Assembly (NCBI GenBank): GCA_036873755.1
Contig: JAVTVY010018997.1
Coordinates: forward strand, 1 to 64,000
DNA from: Hanleya hanleyi
Taxonomy: Eukaryota; Mollusca; Polyplacophora; Lepidopleurida; Hanleyidae
Length of the DNA: 64,000 nt
Reading direction: 5' to 3'
In this document: positions 26,101-38,139 of the stretch, piece after piece
Position numbering within the stretch: the stretch's first letter is position 1
How the letters are laid out: each line of letters opens with the position of its first letter
Translations under genes and position numbers: made by a program
Notes under the pieces: model-generated
Told to the model about the DNA's origin: nothing
What the model saw: the letters and a program-made list of their open reading frames with translations, nothing else
Database searches by the model: none

Positions 26101-29100
26101 CCTGTACAGTTGCCTTGGGTATCCAGGATATCATTACAAAGAGCCTTTCTCGGATATTCAGGTCTGTACACTGGACCATCATGAACGCCGTGAACAAGCG
26201 AAATGACAAACCTATGATGATGATAGCCACGACCAGACCTGCGAAATTAAATTCACCAGAATCTTATCCGATCTATCATATGTTGTTGATAGTTAATAAA
26301 TTGCCGATACCTGCATAGTAGAGTGTTTGATGATATTTCCACGGTAAGTTGATCTTTGTGATCTGCCCCGCCAAGTGGATTTTTCTTTTGATGTGAATAC
26401 ATTTGTGTTGGATGTTATAGGAACGTTTTAAAGAATACACAGCATATATATATATATAAAAGATTTTCCTTCGAGTAGGGGACTGTGGGACATGGGGCAC
26501 AGTGGGACAAGCCATCTAGCTCCTATGCTTAGTACAGGAATCACATTACATTATTATCAGCAGAAAACTACCACCCCCATACAACACCTATATTGTTTAT
26601 AAGTAAAAGCTCTCAGTGATAACAAATTAGGGACAAAAAAAAAGTTTTTGAACAGTCCAAGTATATTTTAAGGGCCGAGGATGATATTTTGCTATACCAA
26701 GTTTTCTACGGCACTTCCTTACTCTTTGGTACTTTGGATAGGGGATGGGCAAAGGTTCAATTTAATTGTATCGATTTATTATCTCAGATGTATCAATTTG
26801 TGTTTTTTCACAAAACGGGAAAAATCATGCACACGGGGGACTGGGACACTTTTGCTGTGGCACACTGGGAAAATAGTAATCAAATGGCGAAATTTACTTT
26901 CATTCTAAAATGTTATGAAAGTGCATTATTTTGTTTCCTAGATAGTAGTTATTAGTAATCTCATCGGATTTGATGGGTTTTACTAACAATTTCAAAGCCA
27001 AATGCTTCCGCTGGAATGAAAATCACGCAAAATATTTTTTCTTCAAATTCGACCTCTGAGAATTATTTTATGTAATGCAGGGGTCTAAAATAGCAAGTAA
27101 CTTAGCCATCACTGTTGAAACTTATAAACTCATATGAAACATAACAGTATATATTTGATTTAAAATGAATTTTGATTATTGTCCTTCTCCACCCCAGTGG
27201 GTGTCCCAGTGATCTCCAAAATTGGGGCAAACTTGGACAATGTTTTGACTTTTTAAAAATGTAATTCTGGAGAAAAGAATAACGAATATTTCAGAATTGT
27301 TTGTATGATTATGTCATACCAAGCATTAGAGCATAGAAGGCTACTCTTCAGGACAATAATAGCGGAAATTTTTGCAAAAAAGTGAAAAATGTCCCAGTGT
27401 ACCCCAATCTCTCAATGATCGAAGTGGCTTCAGAGATTTATATCTTAAAGCATTAATATGCTATTTTTCTTGGACAGCGAATTTGAACAGGTATTGGATA
27501 TTAGGAATAAGGAGCTAGGCTGAGAGCGGGTGTTAAATGGTACAAATAACGCACCGACAACTTTCCAGTCGAGATTCCGAACGTCCAGTAGTGCCCCGAT
27601 CATGCCGGCCAATAGTATTTGACATATCGTCCACAAGTGACCGAAGATAGGCGGCAGAGGGTCCTGTAAAGAGTTATTGAAGGTAGGTGTTATAGTAATG
27701 ATTGGGGAAGATCGATGACTCACGAGAGCCATGTAAAATTGCCACTTGTATATCGGAAGATATAATGGCTCAGTTGTATATCACTGAGAGAACAAGAAGA
27801 GCCGCTCTGTTCAAGAACCAGTGACTTAGGCTGATCAGCTACTGGGTTGTATAATTTCGTTTTACCGTGTCGTTTAACCCTGAAAACTATCTTAAACTGT
27901 TGTTGATAGCTGGCATAACTGTATACACAGGTATTCAGGTATAATGACACTTTCTTTAAATAATGGTAAAATATAGTACATATGTATAAAATTATGTCAG
28001 TTATCACCAGACAATTCAAAATTCTAACCCCGTTCTTCTGGGTTATTAGATACAGGGGAAGTGAAATTATACAACCAAGTATAGCTGATCAGCTGAAGTC
28101 ACTGGTTCGTGAACACACTCTTCCTTGTTCTCTCAATAATATGCACCTGAGCAATTAAACTGTCCGTGAATTCATAACATTTCAAACTAAAATCTGATTG
28201 CTACATTTTGACATTCTTATCTGTGAAGTGAAACCAATGAGTTATATTTGAGATCTAAAACATTTTAAATATATGAATGTCAGCCTCAGGTACCGAAAAT
28301 ATTTCAACTAACATAGTAATCGGATTCATCAAGTTGCTTACATGATCTCCTCGCCATCCCTGCCTTCTCCACTTAAGACTGGCCACAAGAGCTGTACTAA
28401 TCACCCCCAAAGGCCCGGCTGATGAGAAACTGGCGGAGCCTGTGACAAAAGCTCCAAACAGACACAACCCAAACAGGAACGTGAAACGGTACACTGTCTT
28501 TCGCTTCTGAAATACAAATCATTTCCAAAATGAGGATTTTTAACTAAAATATGTAGGAATTCGCTGAATGGATAAAGAACGGAAATCTATATGCCCCATA
28601 AGAAATTGAAGAAAATACATACGCTATTTCTATGTGGCAGGTACCAGAGAATGATACCACACGTCACTCCGACGGACAGGCCGATGAAGAGCTGTACTGG
28701 TCCTTTTACTAGAATGGTGTATGCAAGATCGGCTGAAAGAAACGTGAGAATAAATACAACGGACCCACATACATTTCAACTTTCCAAGATTGCTAAAGTA
28801 CGATTTCCAACCATTCCTTTGAAAATAGTGATATTTGCAACACAGTAATTACTATAGCTTTTTGGAATTCGATTGCTAAATCGAGGGCTTTAACTTTCTT
28901 GGACAGTTGACATCATGGATTTTTGAAAATGTATGCATTTATGGCAATGATCAAACTTACTACTTTGTGCGAATGTGATGTCCAGAATGACGCTAAAAAT
29001 ACTGATAGCCACAACGTTGTCCAAGCACGCTCCGAACTTGATGGTAGTGGGGATCCCCTTAGCCACTCCATAACCCGCCGCCTGGAACTGTAACATGAAA

Positions 29101-32100
29101 GGAATGGCTGCAGCTGCAGACATTGGGGCGATCACAAACCTGCAAGCATCAGAAGTAACATTCTAAGACCATCGGCTTTAATCCGTGCATCCGATTGCAA
29201 GTAATTGCGATCCGAATACTGCAGCGCGATCGCCTGTGGTCGTACGTTTCAAGAACATCTGATGAACACCTGATCGCCAAGGCAGCCTGGAACACTACAA
29301 CTGAGCGATCCAGTATTTTTTATGTAACGCCATATATGTTTAAATATGTACGAATTTCTGAAGTAGTGAATTTCGTTCGAAAGTAAGAACTGGAATTAAA
29401 AAGGGAATAACCATGTTATATTTTAGTATATCTGCGGGCGATAAGGATTATTTTGCGTTGCAAATATCATATCTGTTTTATCGTCAGTAAAACTCAATTT
29501 GCGATACTAAAGCCACTACTAACGTCCGCAAATACTAAAATACCACACAGTTATTCTCTAAACCCTACATTGTAACGGACTTTGTATTTGAAAGACGATT
29601 TGCACGACAAGTTTTTCGTTCAACACAAACTGGTAAGATATATAAGAGATGAGGGAAAGGACGACATCTGGCGGTTAAACAGCAACCATATGACTTCATA
29701 GGAAAATCTCCCTCGGCACCTCACATTCGGACTAGAATAGGGAGGATTCTAAGACGTAGCCGTGGTATCTCAGCTGAAGTCGTGCTGTAAATTTTCCATC
29801 AAGACAATTATCATGCCTAGATTTGTCAAAATCCCGTGTACAGCGGACGGACCTCGGAGATTAACAGTCCACCAGCAGAATCCTAACATTTAAAGAGAAT
29901 AAATTGGTGAGATCGGAGGTGGGAAAATTTACGACGTCTGACGGCTACAAAGCAACCATATGACTTCACAGGAAAGCCCCCGTCGGCACCTCACATTCAG
30001 ACTAGAATACGGAGGTTTCTAAGACGTAGACTTGGCTTAATGCGCTGTCATTATGGCTAGTAGTTGGTATGTTGTTCGGAAGAGACAGTCCAATTGATGC
30101 TTTTTAATTTCACATCGTATTTTTATTATGCTGAAGCGGTTGTAGTATAGAATATCGTACAACGCATATAGAACTAACGATCTGTCATCAGATCATATTG
30201 GGGGATTAGTGTTTCACTCAAGGTACTGTACGACGCATTTAATTTTTCGATTGGAGTAGTTCCATTAAGCAAAATCTTACCCGAGCACAAATGACCAAAG
30301 CCAAGGAAACTGTAAAAGGTAGTGTGACGTCACTCCAACTGTGACGCCCTCCACGATGACCGGAAATAACATCAGACGAAGCAGGATCCACTTCCGCTTA
30401 ACGAGTGCTCGTGGATCAGAACCTATCCCAGCTCTTATCAAAACGACCACCACAGCAATTTTCCTGGAATCCCAAATAACCATATTAAATTGAGTTTATA
30501 AGCTATATTGTGAATTAGTTACAAAACGGAGGGACAACAGGCGCTTAGGTAAGTATCAATAATTGACAGAGACGGGGAATGGATTTTTTTGTTCAGAAAA
30601 CGTTCATTTTGGATTGGCCTTTGGAGGTTATATTTTGTTACCTTTGGAGGTTATGTTTTCTTAACTTCAGTATCATCATAGTTATGTCCCATGGCTCCTA
30701 CAGTACTGTAGACAACCGAGAACATCAAGCTCCAGGTGACTGGCTTTATATTAAGGTGATGGAAAAAAAAGATGCTGAGGATAAACGCGTATTGGCTCAA
30801 GCGAATCGTCGGCTATTCAATGAATCTGTAGAAGTACCGGCTATGTTTGATACACGAAGTAAGGGGATTGGTGGTCAGAGGATATTATCTGTGTGATGTA
30901 CACTATACCTGATAGCAAATGACCAGTCTCTGTCAATATCTCTGGCAATATCAATGTTCGGTACATTACCCAGCAAAAGTCCTCCCAGCAAAACGCCTAG
31001 AAATAAAACACAAGAAGTATTTATAACCTGTTTCTCTTGAGTAGCAAGCGTCAGATCCGACATTCAATATTCAGCCGTCGTCCACAAAATAATTTCCGCG
31101 TCTATAATCGAAAGACCTATTTAGTATAGCACCAAATCCAAATGTGTATGAAATAAAAATAACAAAACACAAAATGGTTTCCTACAAGAGAGAAGCAGTC
31201 AACATCAGCGGAGAAACATCACTTTATGTTGACTGGTTCACTTGCAGATATCAATGATTTGGATGGACAATCCAGGGCCGCGTTGCATAAAAACGATCCT
31301 AATTCTAAGTTCATCTCAAACTCTGACCTAACGTGTTCCTAACTGAGTTATTTGACGTTTACATGCAGAGATACACTTAGCTAAGACGTGAATTTATTAA
31401 ATCTGTTCAAAATGACCATGAAATACCAGGCCAAACGTGGAATTTGACAAAATAATATGTTCAAGCCGTCTGTACCATGCAGTCATCCACAGTCAAGACG
31501 AATCGGACTAACATGTATCAACAGCAAATTCCAAGAAAGCATATCATAAATAGGTTCAATGATGGGGATAACATATATTCCTTATAATTGGCCAGTGGAC
31601 GACCAGTGTACTAAATTTCCAAGTTGTTTTCTAGACCAGCAAGTTTCGTCTTAACACGGCGTTATGGGGCGTAAGAACATCGTTTAATATAACATTTGAT
31701 ATGAGCAGTCACAAATCATGACTGTGATACATTGGTCTAGAGAAAGACTGAGAAATTGATTAGAATAAAGAATATACGGATTTGACGACAGGAAAATTGT
31801 TATTGGAGCGATATGCAAGAGGTGGGAAAAATTTACGACGTGTGGCGACTAAAGAGGAACCATATGACTCCACACCTCACATTCAGAACCGATAATACGG
31901 TGGTTTTCGGACGTAGTCTTAGTATCTCAGCCGCGCTTTTATTGCAGATGTTCATGTGGAGACTATAAAGTATCCACACGGCCCCTAGCACCGGCTTAGA
32001 TACACTAGCTCGGGAGCTGTGATGAGAAATCAGCTCAAACGAATAACTCATCTGATATTAATGGATGAGCATCGAGGACTCGCTATGTCTTGCAGGTATC

Positions 32101-35100
32101 AACGTGAACTAATGACCGGTTCTCTCTTGAAAGAAACCAGATTTTGTTTATATCAGGGATTTAGAGACCCAGAGATTCGCAATTTAAATGACGTCGTTGT
32201 GATCATCACGTCAGCGGTATAAAACCGAAGTCACGTGACCGTGCATAATTTTCATGCAAAAGATTGTATATACTAACTCACTGGTGTATTTGGCGTGGGG
32301 TTTGAACAGTTTTGAAGTGATTTGATGCCAAAAGCCAAAGATATACAACAAAGAGTGCCTGTCTACACTAGCCGTTGCACCACACAGTTAACTATAACGC
32401 GAAAATGTGATAACACGGTTAACCCACGGAATACCCTTAAACAATCACACTATTGCGAAACTACAGATAATTTAGCGTGGATATTCTCTTTGGACTATCG
32501 ACGGTTCCCTCCGAAACTTGAAAAAGTGGTTTATATTCGTCGCGGCGTCGCCTATGTTCGGATCATCCGTCTGCAGCCATGCAGGCTATCGAATGTTTAA
32601 GGTTTGGCGCATGAGAAAGAACGAGCTGTGGAATGGTTATCATTTCATGTTTACTGTATGTAATGGTATTATTCAATAATCCAACAATATACCTGGGGCG
32701 GTTTTGCGGGGCAGTCATTTTTAAGTGGGAAATGTATTGAACATATGTCCTGCACTGTCCGACGTATGAGGAATTTGTGGGGAAGTTATGGGAATTTAGT
32801 GGGCACTAATAACTTAATATGTGGACAGTGCAGTAATTTCTCCTGTGGTTAATTTATCAAATCCCTACATAATCCCTAGACAATCTGTCCTAAACAATAC
32901 CCACATTATCCCCACAAAGCTTGCCCCACACAATCCCTACATGTTCCCTGATGTATATTTTGTAAGAGATGCCAACAAACATCATTATCACTTGCATTCA
33001 TGCATTAAAATGGTATTCTAATTCATTTTCTACTTTTATGATGAAATGTTCGTATCGCTGATCGCTTTATTATTGCAAGAAATATATTGTGTTCATGCTT
33101 TCTTCGATTTTGATGCCGACAGAGTGTTAGAAGAAGTTGAAGTGTAAGTAAAATCCTATCAATTGTTTATGCGTGAATTCTTGGATGGCGACGGTCCAAT
33201 GAATGTCTAATATCACGCTTATGTTTTAATTTTTTATTTGATTTTTTTTTCTGATTAGGATGATGAAAATCCAAAGGTATAAAATTATATATTTATAATA
33301 TCGGTGGAAACAGACATCAATTTAATCGTAAATCAAAAGACAGAATTTGTATGAAATTTAAACTCAAATTCCAACTTCCATTAACTGTCCAACACGCACA
33401 ATTAATGTTCAAAAGAAACGAAATCGGCGGTTTCTTTAGTAAATAGCATTTTGAAAGAGAAACAGTAGTAGAATAAGATGAAGAAGAAGTAGTATGTTGG
33501 AAGGGGTGGGGGTGATTTGTTTAATGTTTGAGGAACTGTAGAAAGAAATGAAAGATCTGGTGAATAAATATGTTGATGTAAACTCAAATTTGCTTGACTA
33601 GTTGGGTACCTGTGAAAACATATATTTGATAAGGATCGGTAATATGGTTGCAGAATTTATAAACATAGAGCCAAACCAAATAGTCGTTTATTTGTTTGAT
33701 GGATACAATTTGTAAATTGACCAATACGGGTACAGTATTTTCGAACGTAGACGAAAATGTAATTAACCCTATACCATTTTCTGCCTAATAAGATGTGTAA
33801 TGTAACTATTATTCCAGATAATATTAGAATATCCCGTTTTCATTTCACACAACAGCCTGGGGGCCACAAATTTAGCCAATATATCATGAGCCACTGTATA
33901 AGATAATGGTTTGTTTATGGACCGTCAATGGTAAGTACTTTTTGTCTATCCTGGTAATGATGGAATGCTGAATTGTGTATATAGACCTCCTTGTATAGCG
34001 ACACAGTTCTACTAGCGAACATGTTGTTTGGTCAGCAGACTAGTTCCCTACTTTCATTTGACATTACGAGTCAAAGTTACCATTCTTCCGTCACCAGACA
34101 TAAGCCAATATAATTCTGTCCTTTACGCCGCTCATCTATAATTTTGGCTATTTATACGTATACAAACAGACAAAGTCGACGATTTATTTACATTTACATT
34201 TATCTTATGGTCGATGTAACGGATTATTGTCCTTAGCTATATTTCATTTGAACTTCTTGTTAGGCAAACTGGCACGACTAAAGATTTTCCAGGATGTCAA
34301 CTAGAAATGCTTTGCCATATATTCATGTTTATAGATGTTATGGTTACAAATTTTTAGTATAAATTACTATGGTTAACAATTTTTTTAATGTAGGATCTTG
34401 CAACTTCAAGATTCCAAAATGCGTACTATCGAATTCCTCTGTTTGTTGAATGAATGTTTCGCTAAAATAAATACGCCCCCATTGTTAAGGCTTTGTACTT
34501 GAAAATAATGTGTGCCAAATATTTCTTGCCACTGAAGAGAGGAATTTATTATTTTATTCATTTCCCAGTCTTATTTCTGAGCATCGTCATTTTCTTGGCG
34601 AGGTTGACGTCAGCACCAAAATAACGTCACACAAACGTCACGTATCATTCTAAATTATATTATGTCAATGTCTAAGGCCTCTCGTGTCGTCAAAATTTGA
34701 AAATAATAAATGCGTCAGATCCGTCATTCATTGAGAAGACGTCGTCTATTAAGAGTTTCCAAGGAGCCATAATCCAAAGATCCATTTAATTAATAATATT
34801 AGCACCTAAATCAACATAACCGAAAGATGAAAAGTTACTTGAAAAATATAGAAGCGGTCACAATTTTCAATGATGTTGACAAGATCAATTGATATTCTGT
34901 TCATCAAATCCGTATCACAATTCAATGTCCGTGTCGTATCCGAAAAGTGATATTGGTGTGACTAAAAAGAAATAGAATGTTCTAATGAACATATTAATCT
35001 GCTAGATAAGTATCTCAGTCATTAATCTGCTAGATAAGTATCTCAGTCATTAATCTGCTAGATAAGTATCTCAGTCATTAATCTGCTAGATGAGTATCTC

Positions 35101-36985
35101 AGTCATTAATCTGCTAGATAAGTATCTCAGTCATTAATCTGCTAGATGAGTATCTCAGTCATTAATCTGCTAGATGAGTATCTCAGTCATTAATCTGCTA
35201 GATGAGTATCTCAGTCATTAATCTGCTAGATGAGTATCTCAGTCATTAATCTGCTAGATGAGTATCTCAGTCGTTAATCTGCTAGATGAGTATCTCAGTC
35301 ATTAATCTGCTAGATAAGTATCTCAGTCATTAATCTGCTAGATGAGTATCTCAGTCGTTAATCTGCTAGATGAATATCTCAGTCATTAATCTGCTAGATG
35401 AGTATCTCAGTCGTTAATCTGCTAGATGAGTATCTCAGTCGTTAATCTGCTAGATGAGTATCTCAGTCATTAATCTGCTAGATGAGTATGTCAGTCATTA
35501 GTCTGCTAGATGAGTATCTCAGTCATTAATCTGCTAGATGAGTATCTCAGTCATTAATCTGCTAGATGAGTATCTCAGTCATTAATCTGCTAGATGAGTA
35601 TCTCAGTCATTAATCTGCTAGATAAGTATCTCAGTCATTAATCTGCTAGATGAGTATCTCAGTCGTTAATCTGCTAGATGAGTATCTCAGTCATTAATCT
35701 GCTAGATGAGTATCTCAGTCATTAATCTGCTAGATGAGTATCTCAGTCATTAATCTGCTAGATGAGTATCTCAGTCATTAATCTGCTAGATGAGTATCTC
35801 AGTCATTAATCTGCTAGATGAGTATCTCAGTCATTAATCTGCTAGATGAGTATCTCAGTCATTAATCTGTTAGATGAGTATCTCAGTCACGCTTTGATTG
35901 CGTCTGTTCATATAAACACTACGGAGATGTATAGAACACAGTGTTTATACGGCCCATAGGCGAATCGATATCAATTTTAATATGAGCATCAACACTCATC
36001 ATATGAACGCATTCTGCCATTGTATTAGATACTAATTTTAACAATGGACACCTGTTTGTGGAAACTGTTTTTGGTCAATCTGCAAATGACGTTCCAATCC
36101 TTTATATGTCATCATCAGTTCAAACAGCCTCGTTTCCTGCAGCACAAGCGGCGGCAAATATGACAGCTCTCAGATACTCGGGAATAAGACACAGCATTGA
36201 ATAAAATAATATTTTCCGTCATCATTGGCAAGAGAAATTTGATACACTTTATTTTTTGGGTACCGGTAAGACATTTTATGACAGAAACGTATTTGAATTG
36301 ATTGAAGACTTCCTTTGATGGGTAGCTTAAATTAACGCGGAAGCTAGATAGGTTTAGTTGATGAGTTGAACACATGGTCCTTCATCAAGAGTATCAAGAT
36401 CCAATTAACGACTGTGTTTGCCAGGCTTGACGCTTTTGCGATCGAGACTATACGTGATATCATCATTTACTGCACAAATTAAATAAATAGAACGAATGGA
36501 AAAAAAAACTTACCTAAGAGTCGCGGTAGCTTGCATGCTTCAGCAACAAGTCCGAGGAACGAACACACGATAAACAAAATAACAATTGTAAAAATGTTTC
36601 CACCGGGTTCGACGTCCTTGCCTAAGATGGCCCAAAGAGTTCCCCAAAGAAGAAGGGCGAGAAGTCCAAGTGTCAACCATCGGGCGACCTGTCCGTGTGG
36701 GGGGCAGGAGAACATGTACCGCAACTTGAGCTGGAGAGGGGCGCCAATTATAGGTTTGGTGTATTTGGCCAGACATGGAAAGCAATATCTATGTGTGACG
36801 CTATTCCTTCGCTGTAGCTGTTCTCTCAACATCCACCGGTCAGCTACCGAGCGTCTCCGTGTATAATAATATGCGGGACTGGGCAAGGCGTCATCCTCCG
36901 TCTTTGACTCTTTCTGTTGGGAGCTTGCATCAGTATCAATCTTATCGGGTTGCTTTCCTTCCTTTGGTGGGCTTTCTTCGTCCAT
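22683..36985 (-). CDS. SLC9B2-like: SLC9B (NHA/NHEDC) cation/proton antiporter, complete
   Basis: Membrane Na+(Li+)/H+ antiporter of the CPA2 group; family members act at plasma, mitochondrial or endolysosomal membranes in salt and pH balance. Eleven coding exons on the minus strand sum to 2,043 bp, exactly 681 codons, and all junctions are GT-AG with matching phases. The N-terminal cytosolic part (1-105) includes the conserved CPPHGQVARWL. The transporter core holds GGLLLGNVPNID, LIRAGIGSD, AAGYGVAKGIPT, SASFSSAGPLGV, WIPKATVQAAIGSMALD and LLTAPIGATAIA, in the order of human SLC9B2. The catalytic pair is D288-N289, where human NHA2 has two aspartates. Human SLC9B2 is about 537 aa; the extra length is mainly a 150-residue Ser/Asp-rich C-terminal tail. 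SLC9B1 versus SLC9B2 cannot be resolved, as that split is vertebrate. Confidence 0.94.
24087..24156 (-). CDS. SLC9B coding exon 10 (small)
   Basis: Encodes VLMSAVLAILLTAPIG then ATAIAAT. Matches the last membrane segment of human SLC9B2 (AFLSILITAPIGSLLIG). Found by homology and splice sites: acceptor AATTACAG, donor G|GTGAGG; 70 bp. Confidence 0.9.
24384..24461 (-). CDS. SLC9B coding exon 9
   Basis: Encodes AAIGSMALDRAHTH and continues to RRGEI. Directly continues WIPKATVQ as in human ATVQAAIGSVALDTARSH. Acceptor TTATTACAG, donor GTGAGT; 78 bp, phase 0. Confidence 0.93.
25040..25330 (-). pseudogene. Ty3/gypsy-type reverse transcriptase relic
   Basis: Minus-strand reading gives SYSPWRSPIILVNYRDGP, CVDYRTLNAAI and HHDSYAI, the SPWxSPxxLVxxxDG-CVDYRxLN-DSYPLP order of Ty3/gypsy RT. 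Frameshifts and stops interrupt it, and no integrase or LTR was seen. Located in SLC9B intron 8. Confidence 0.7.
26102..26238 (-). CDS. SLC9B coding exon 8
   Basis: Encodes LVVAIIIIGLSFRLFTAFMM, LNIRERLFVMISW and IPKATVQ. WIPKATVQ is a hallmark of NHA antiporters and contains the conserved lysine. Donor CAG|GTAAAA; 137 bp. Confidence 0.94.
26478..27411. mobile_element. Possible degenerate inverted-repeat element
   Basis: GACATGGGGCACAGTGGGAC near 26,490 is roughly complementary to TGTCCCAGTGTACCCCAATC near 27,389. Similar GGGACACT/CCCAGTG motifs occur inside. No intact ORF. Sits in SLC9B intron 7. Confidence 0.4.
27555..27663 (-). CDS. SLC9B coding exon 7
   Basis: Encodes DPLPPIFGHLWTICQILLAG then MIGALLDVRNLDWKVV. 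Corresponds to the human WDIFQPLLFGLIGAEVSI region. Acceptor CTTTACAG, donor G|GTGCGT; 109 bp. Confidence 0.88.
28342..28506 (-). CDS. SLC9B coding exon 6
   Basis: Encodes KRKTVYRFTFLFGLCLFG, SASFSSAGPLGVISTALVAS and ends GWRGDH at GTAAGC. The FSSAGPLGV string parallels human FGFPGSGGLCTLV. 165 bp, phase 0 on both sides. Confidence 0.9.
28623..28732 (-). CDS. SLC9B coding exon 5
   Basis: Encodes DLAYTILVKGPVQLFIGLSV followed by a hydrophobic stretch ending LWYLPHRNS. Acceptor TTTCTTTCAG, donor C|GTATGT; 110 bp, leaves phase 0. Confidence 0.88.
28961..29139 (-). CDS. SLC9B coding exon 4 with the D-N motif
   Basis: Encodes FVIAPMSAAAAIPF, AAGYGVAKGIPT and FGACLDNVVAIS. The last carries D288-N289 at the position of the human SFDDILAIT motif. 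Acceptor GCTTGCAG, donor A|GTAAGT; 179 bp. Confidence 0.93.
29640..30040 (-). repeat. Two partial copies of the tail subfamily seen at 62.9 kb
   Basis: 29,655-29,790 and 29,930-30,035 share AACCATATGACTTCA, GGCACCTCACATTC and TTCTAAGACGTAG in direct orientation about 275 bp apart. The same blocks occur at 31,840-31,920. Confidence 0.6.
30281..30463 (-). CDS. SLC9B coding exon 3
   Basis: Begins KIAVVVVLIRAGIG and ends HYLLQFPWLWSFVLG; donor GG|GTAAGA. Matches the human ILVRAGLG and LPWQWGFILG segments. 183 bp. Confidence 0.93.
30909..30996 (-). CDS. SLC9B coding exon 2
   Basis: Acceptor TTTCTAG; encodes VLLGGLLLGNVPNIDIARD and onward to WSFAI; donor AG|GTATAG. It aligns with the human LAGFLIRNIPVI region. 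88 bp, phases 1 and 2. Confidence 0.92.
31045..31240 (-). mobile_element. Tail-family retroelement copy, 3' part
   Basis: Shares TCCGACATTCAATATTCAGC, AATTTCCGCGTC and AAATGTGTATGAAATAAAAA with the copy at 61,372. Same family as the tail of the RT element at 44.0-44.4 kb. SLC9B intron 1. Confidence 0.7.
31640..32190 (+). mobile_element. Tail-family copy interrupted by a second copy
   Basis: 31,640-31,795 matches the start of the tail (CTTAACACGGCG, GAGCAGTCACAAATCATGAC). 32,085-32,190 matches its later part (GACCGGTTCTCTCTTG). Between them, about 31,797-32,010, lies an oppositely oriented copy ending CGGCCCCTAGCACCGGCTTA. Confidence 0.55.
33100..34680. other. SLC9B intron 1, no feature seen
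   Basis: AT-rich intronic sequence without recognisable coding, RNA or repeat structure. Confidence 0.5.
34685..35955 (-). mobile_element. Tail-family copy carrying an internal minisatellite
   Basis: 34,685-34,990 (GTCAGATCCGTCATTCATTG, TTAGCACCTAAATC, AGCGGTCACAATTTTCAATG) and 35,881-35,955 (TCAGTCACGCTTTGATTGCG, ACGGCCC) are the two parts of one minus-strand copy. They are separated by the 28-bp array. Confidence 0.75.
34993..35888 (+). repeat. 28-bp minisatellite, 32 copies
   Basis: The unit is ATTAATCTGCTAGATGAGTA followed by TCTCAGTC. The 896 bp equals exactly 32 units, so there are no net length changes. Common variants are GATAAG/GATGAG and CATTAAT/CGTTAAT; rare ones include TATGTCAG. 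It is inside SLC9B intron 1. Confidence 0.95.
36514..36985 (-). CDS. SLC9B coding exon 1
   Basis: Starts MDEESPPKEGKQ and ends LPRLLG at donor G|GTAAGT (phase 1). Hydrophilic N-terminus with an RRRSVADRW basic patch, then CPPHG at about 94-98 and the first two membrane segments (LGLLALLLWGTLWAIL; IFTIVILFIVCSFLGL). The ATG is the first after an acceptor at 37,021. Confidence 0.92.
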
Positions 36986-37640
36986 CTTGTCCGTTTATGT
37001 GATCCCCAGTGGCATAGAGCCTGCAATTCGAAGGATCACCCAGGCCTCTTACTATGCCAATAGATTCTGAGATTTTTTGGTACTTATTCCGCAGAATAAA
37101 ATTTCAACCGTAGATTTCCTATACATCTTAAGGTCGGAAACAGAACATTTCATTTAGTTTTTGCCAAATATACTTCTTCGACTATATAACAGGATGAGGA
37201 TACACTAAATATAAAAGTGCCGATTTAGACCACCTTTATGGAAATCACATCAATTAACATTCGATACTGAGAATATCATTTTGTCTATTTTATACATTTG
37301 TGTTAAACAGCTCCATAAAGGATAAAACGAAATTCAATTATGAAAGTATTTGATATATAAAAAAATACAGAAACGTTTAATGTTATTGATATGGGTGTTA
37401 TGTTATCAAGTATAAGGCAAAAAATATCAGAAGTGAATAGACGTATCGATTAAAAAATTGCACGATTAAAAACCCGTTTAACATCACAAACCAAATATCC
37501 ACTCGAGAACTTACCTAAAAATGTTGGATTATCTTAAGAAAAAGTTAATAACATCTTCAGACAACTTGCCGGGATTCTTCAACGGACATCAGATAGGACT
37601 CGAAGACGCCGTAAAAAAGCTAGATGACCGTTAGCGCTGA
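36986..37640 (-). promoter_or_regulatory. SLC9B 5' UTR with a predicted noncoding first exon
   Basis: The UTR of coding exon 1 begins at an acceptor (GAATTGCAG) placing the exon start at 37,020. A strong donor AG|GTAAGT on the minus strand ends a candidate noncoding exon at 37,515. Transcription would begin above that, around 37.6 kb or later; no clear TATA box. Confidence 0.5.
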
Positions 37641-38139
37641 CGTTTAAGTTGTTCTCATTTCATGTCAATATAATCTCTTAGTCTGCATTACTCGTTAGTT
37701 AGGTACATTAGCGGGTCAGTAGGTAACATTACGGTCGCGTGCAGAAAAACCTAGAAACGAAGCAATTAAAGTCATTGACATGACACAGAGGCCATCTTAC
37801 CCCCATCAAGTAGAAAACACGACAAGAGAAAGTGTGTCCCAGGGTAGAACATATGGGATCTGTTGTTAGGACGTCTTTGTGGGAAAGTATGAACATGTAA
37901 TCAACAAGTTCAACAGTCTTGGTATCTGGAATTGAACGTATGCCCACCATTTTATAGGAAAAAGCGCTGATGGATAAATGTTTAGTCTTTCTCTCCTACC
38001 ACGAAAATTCGAAAATTGATGTTCAGCCTAATAGAATAATTCATAATCAAATCCATAGGTTGAATCAAACAGTGATAAAAATATTTCTTTGAAGATATGT
38101 CAGCAAGCACGCAGTAACAGTAACTCTAACAGTAATTAG

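Noticed and set aside
28415..28432. CTGATGAGAAAC resembling a hammerhead ribozyme core
   Set aside because: Lies inside SLC9B coding exon 6 and lacks the intervening stem II; Penelope-like tails were also scanned and no full hammerhead core was seen.
34993..35888. Regular 28-bp repeats resembling a CRISPR array
   Set aside because: Units are directly abutting with no spacers, the DNA is animal, and the unit derives from a retroelement tail.
36531..36866. Plus-strand ORF of 111 codons
   Set aside because: Antisense to SLC9B coding exon 1.
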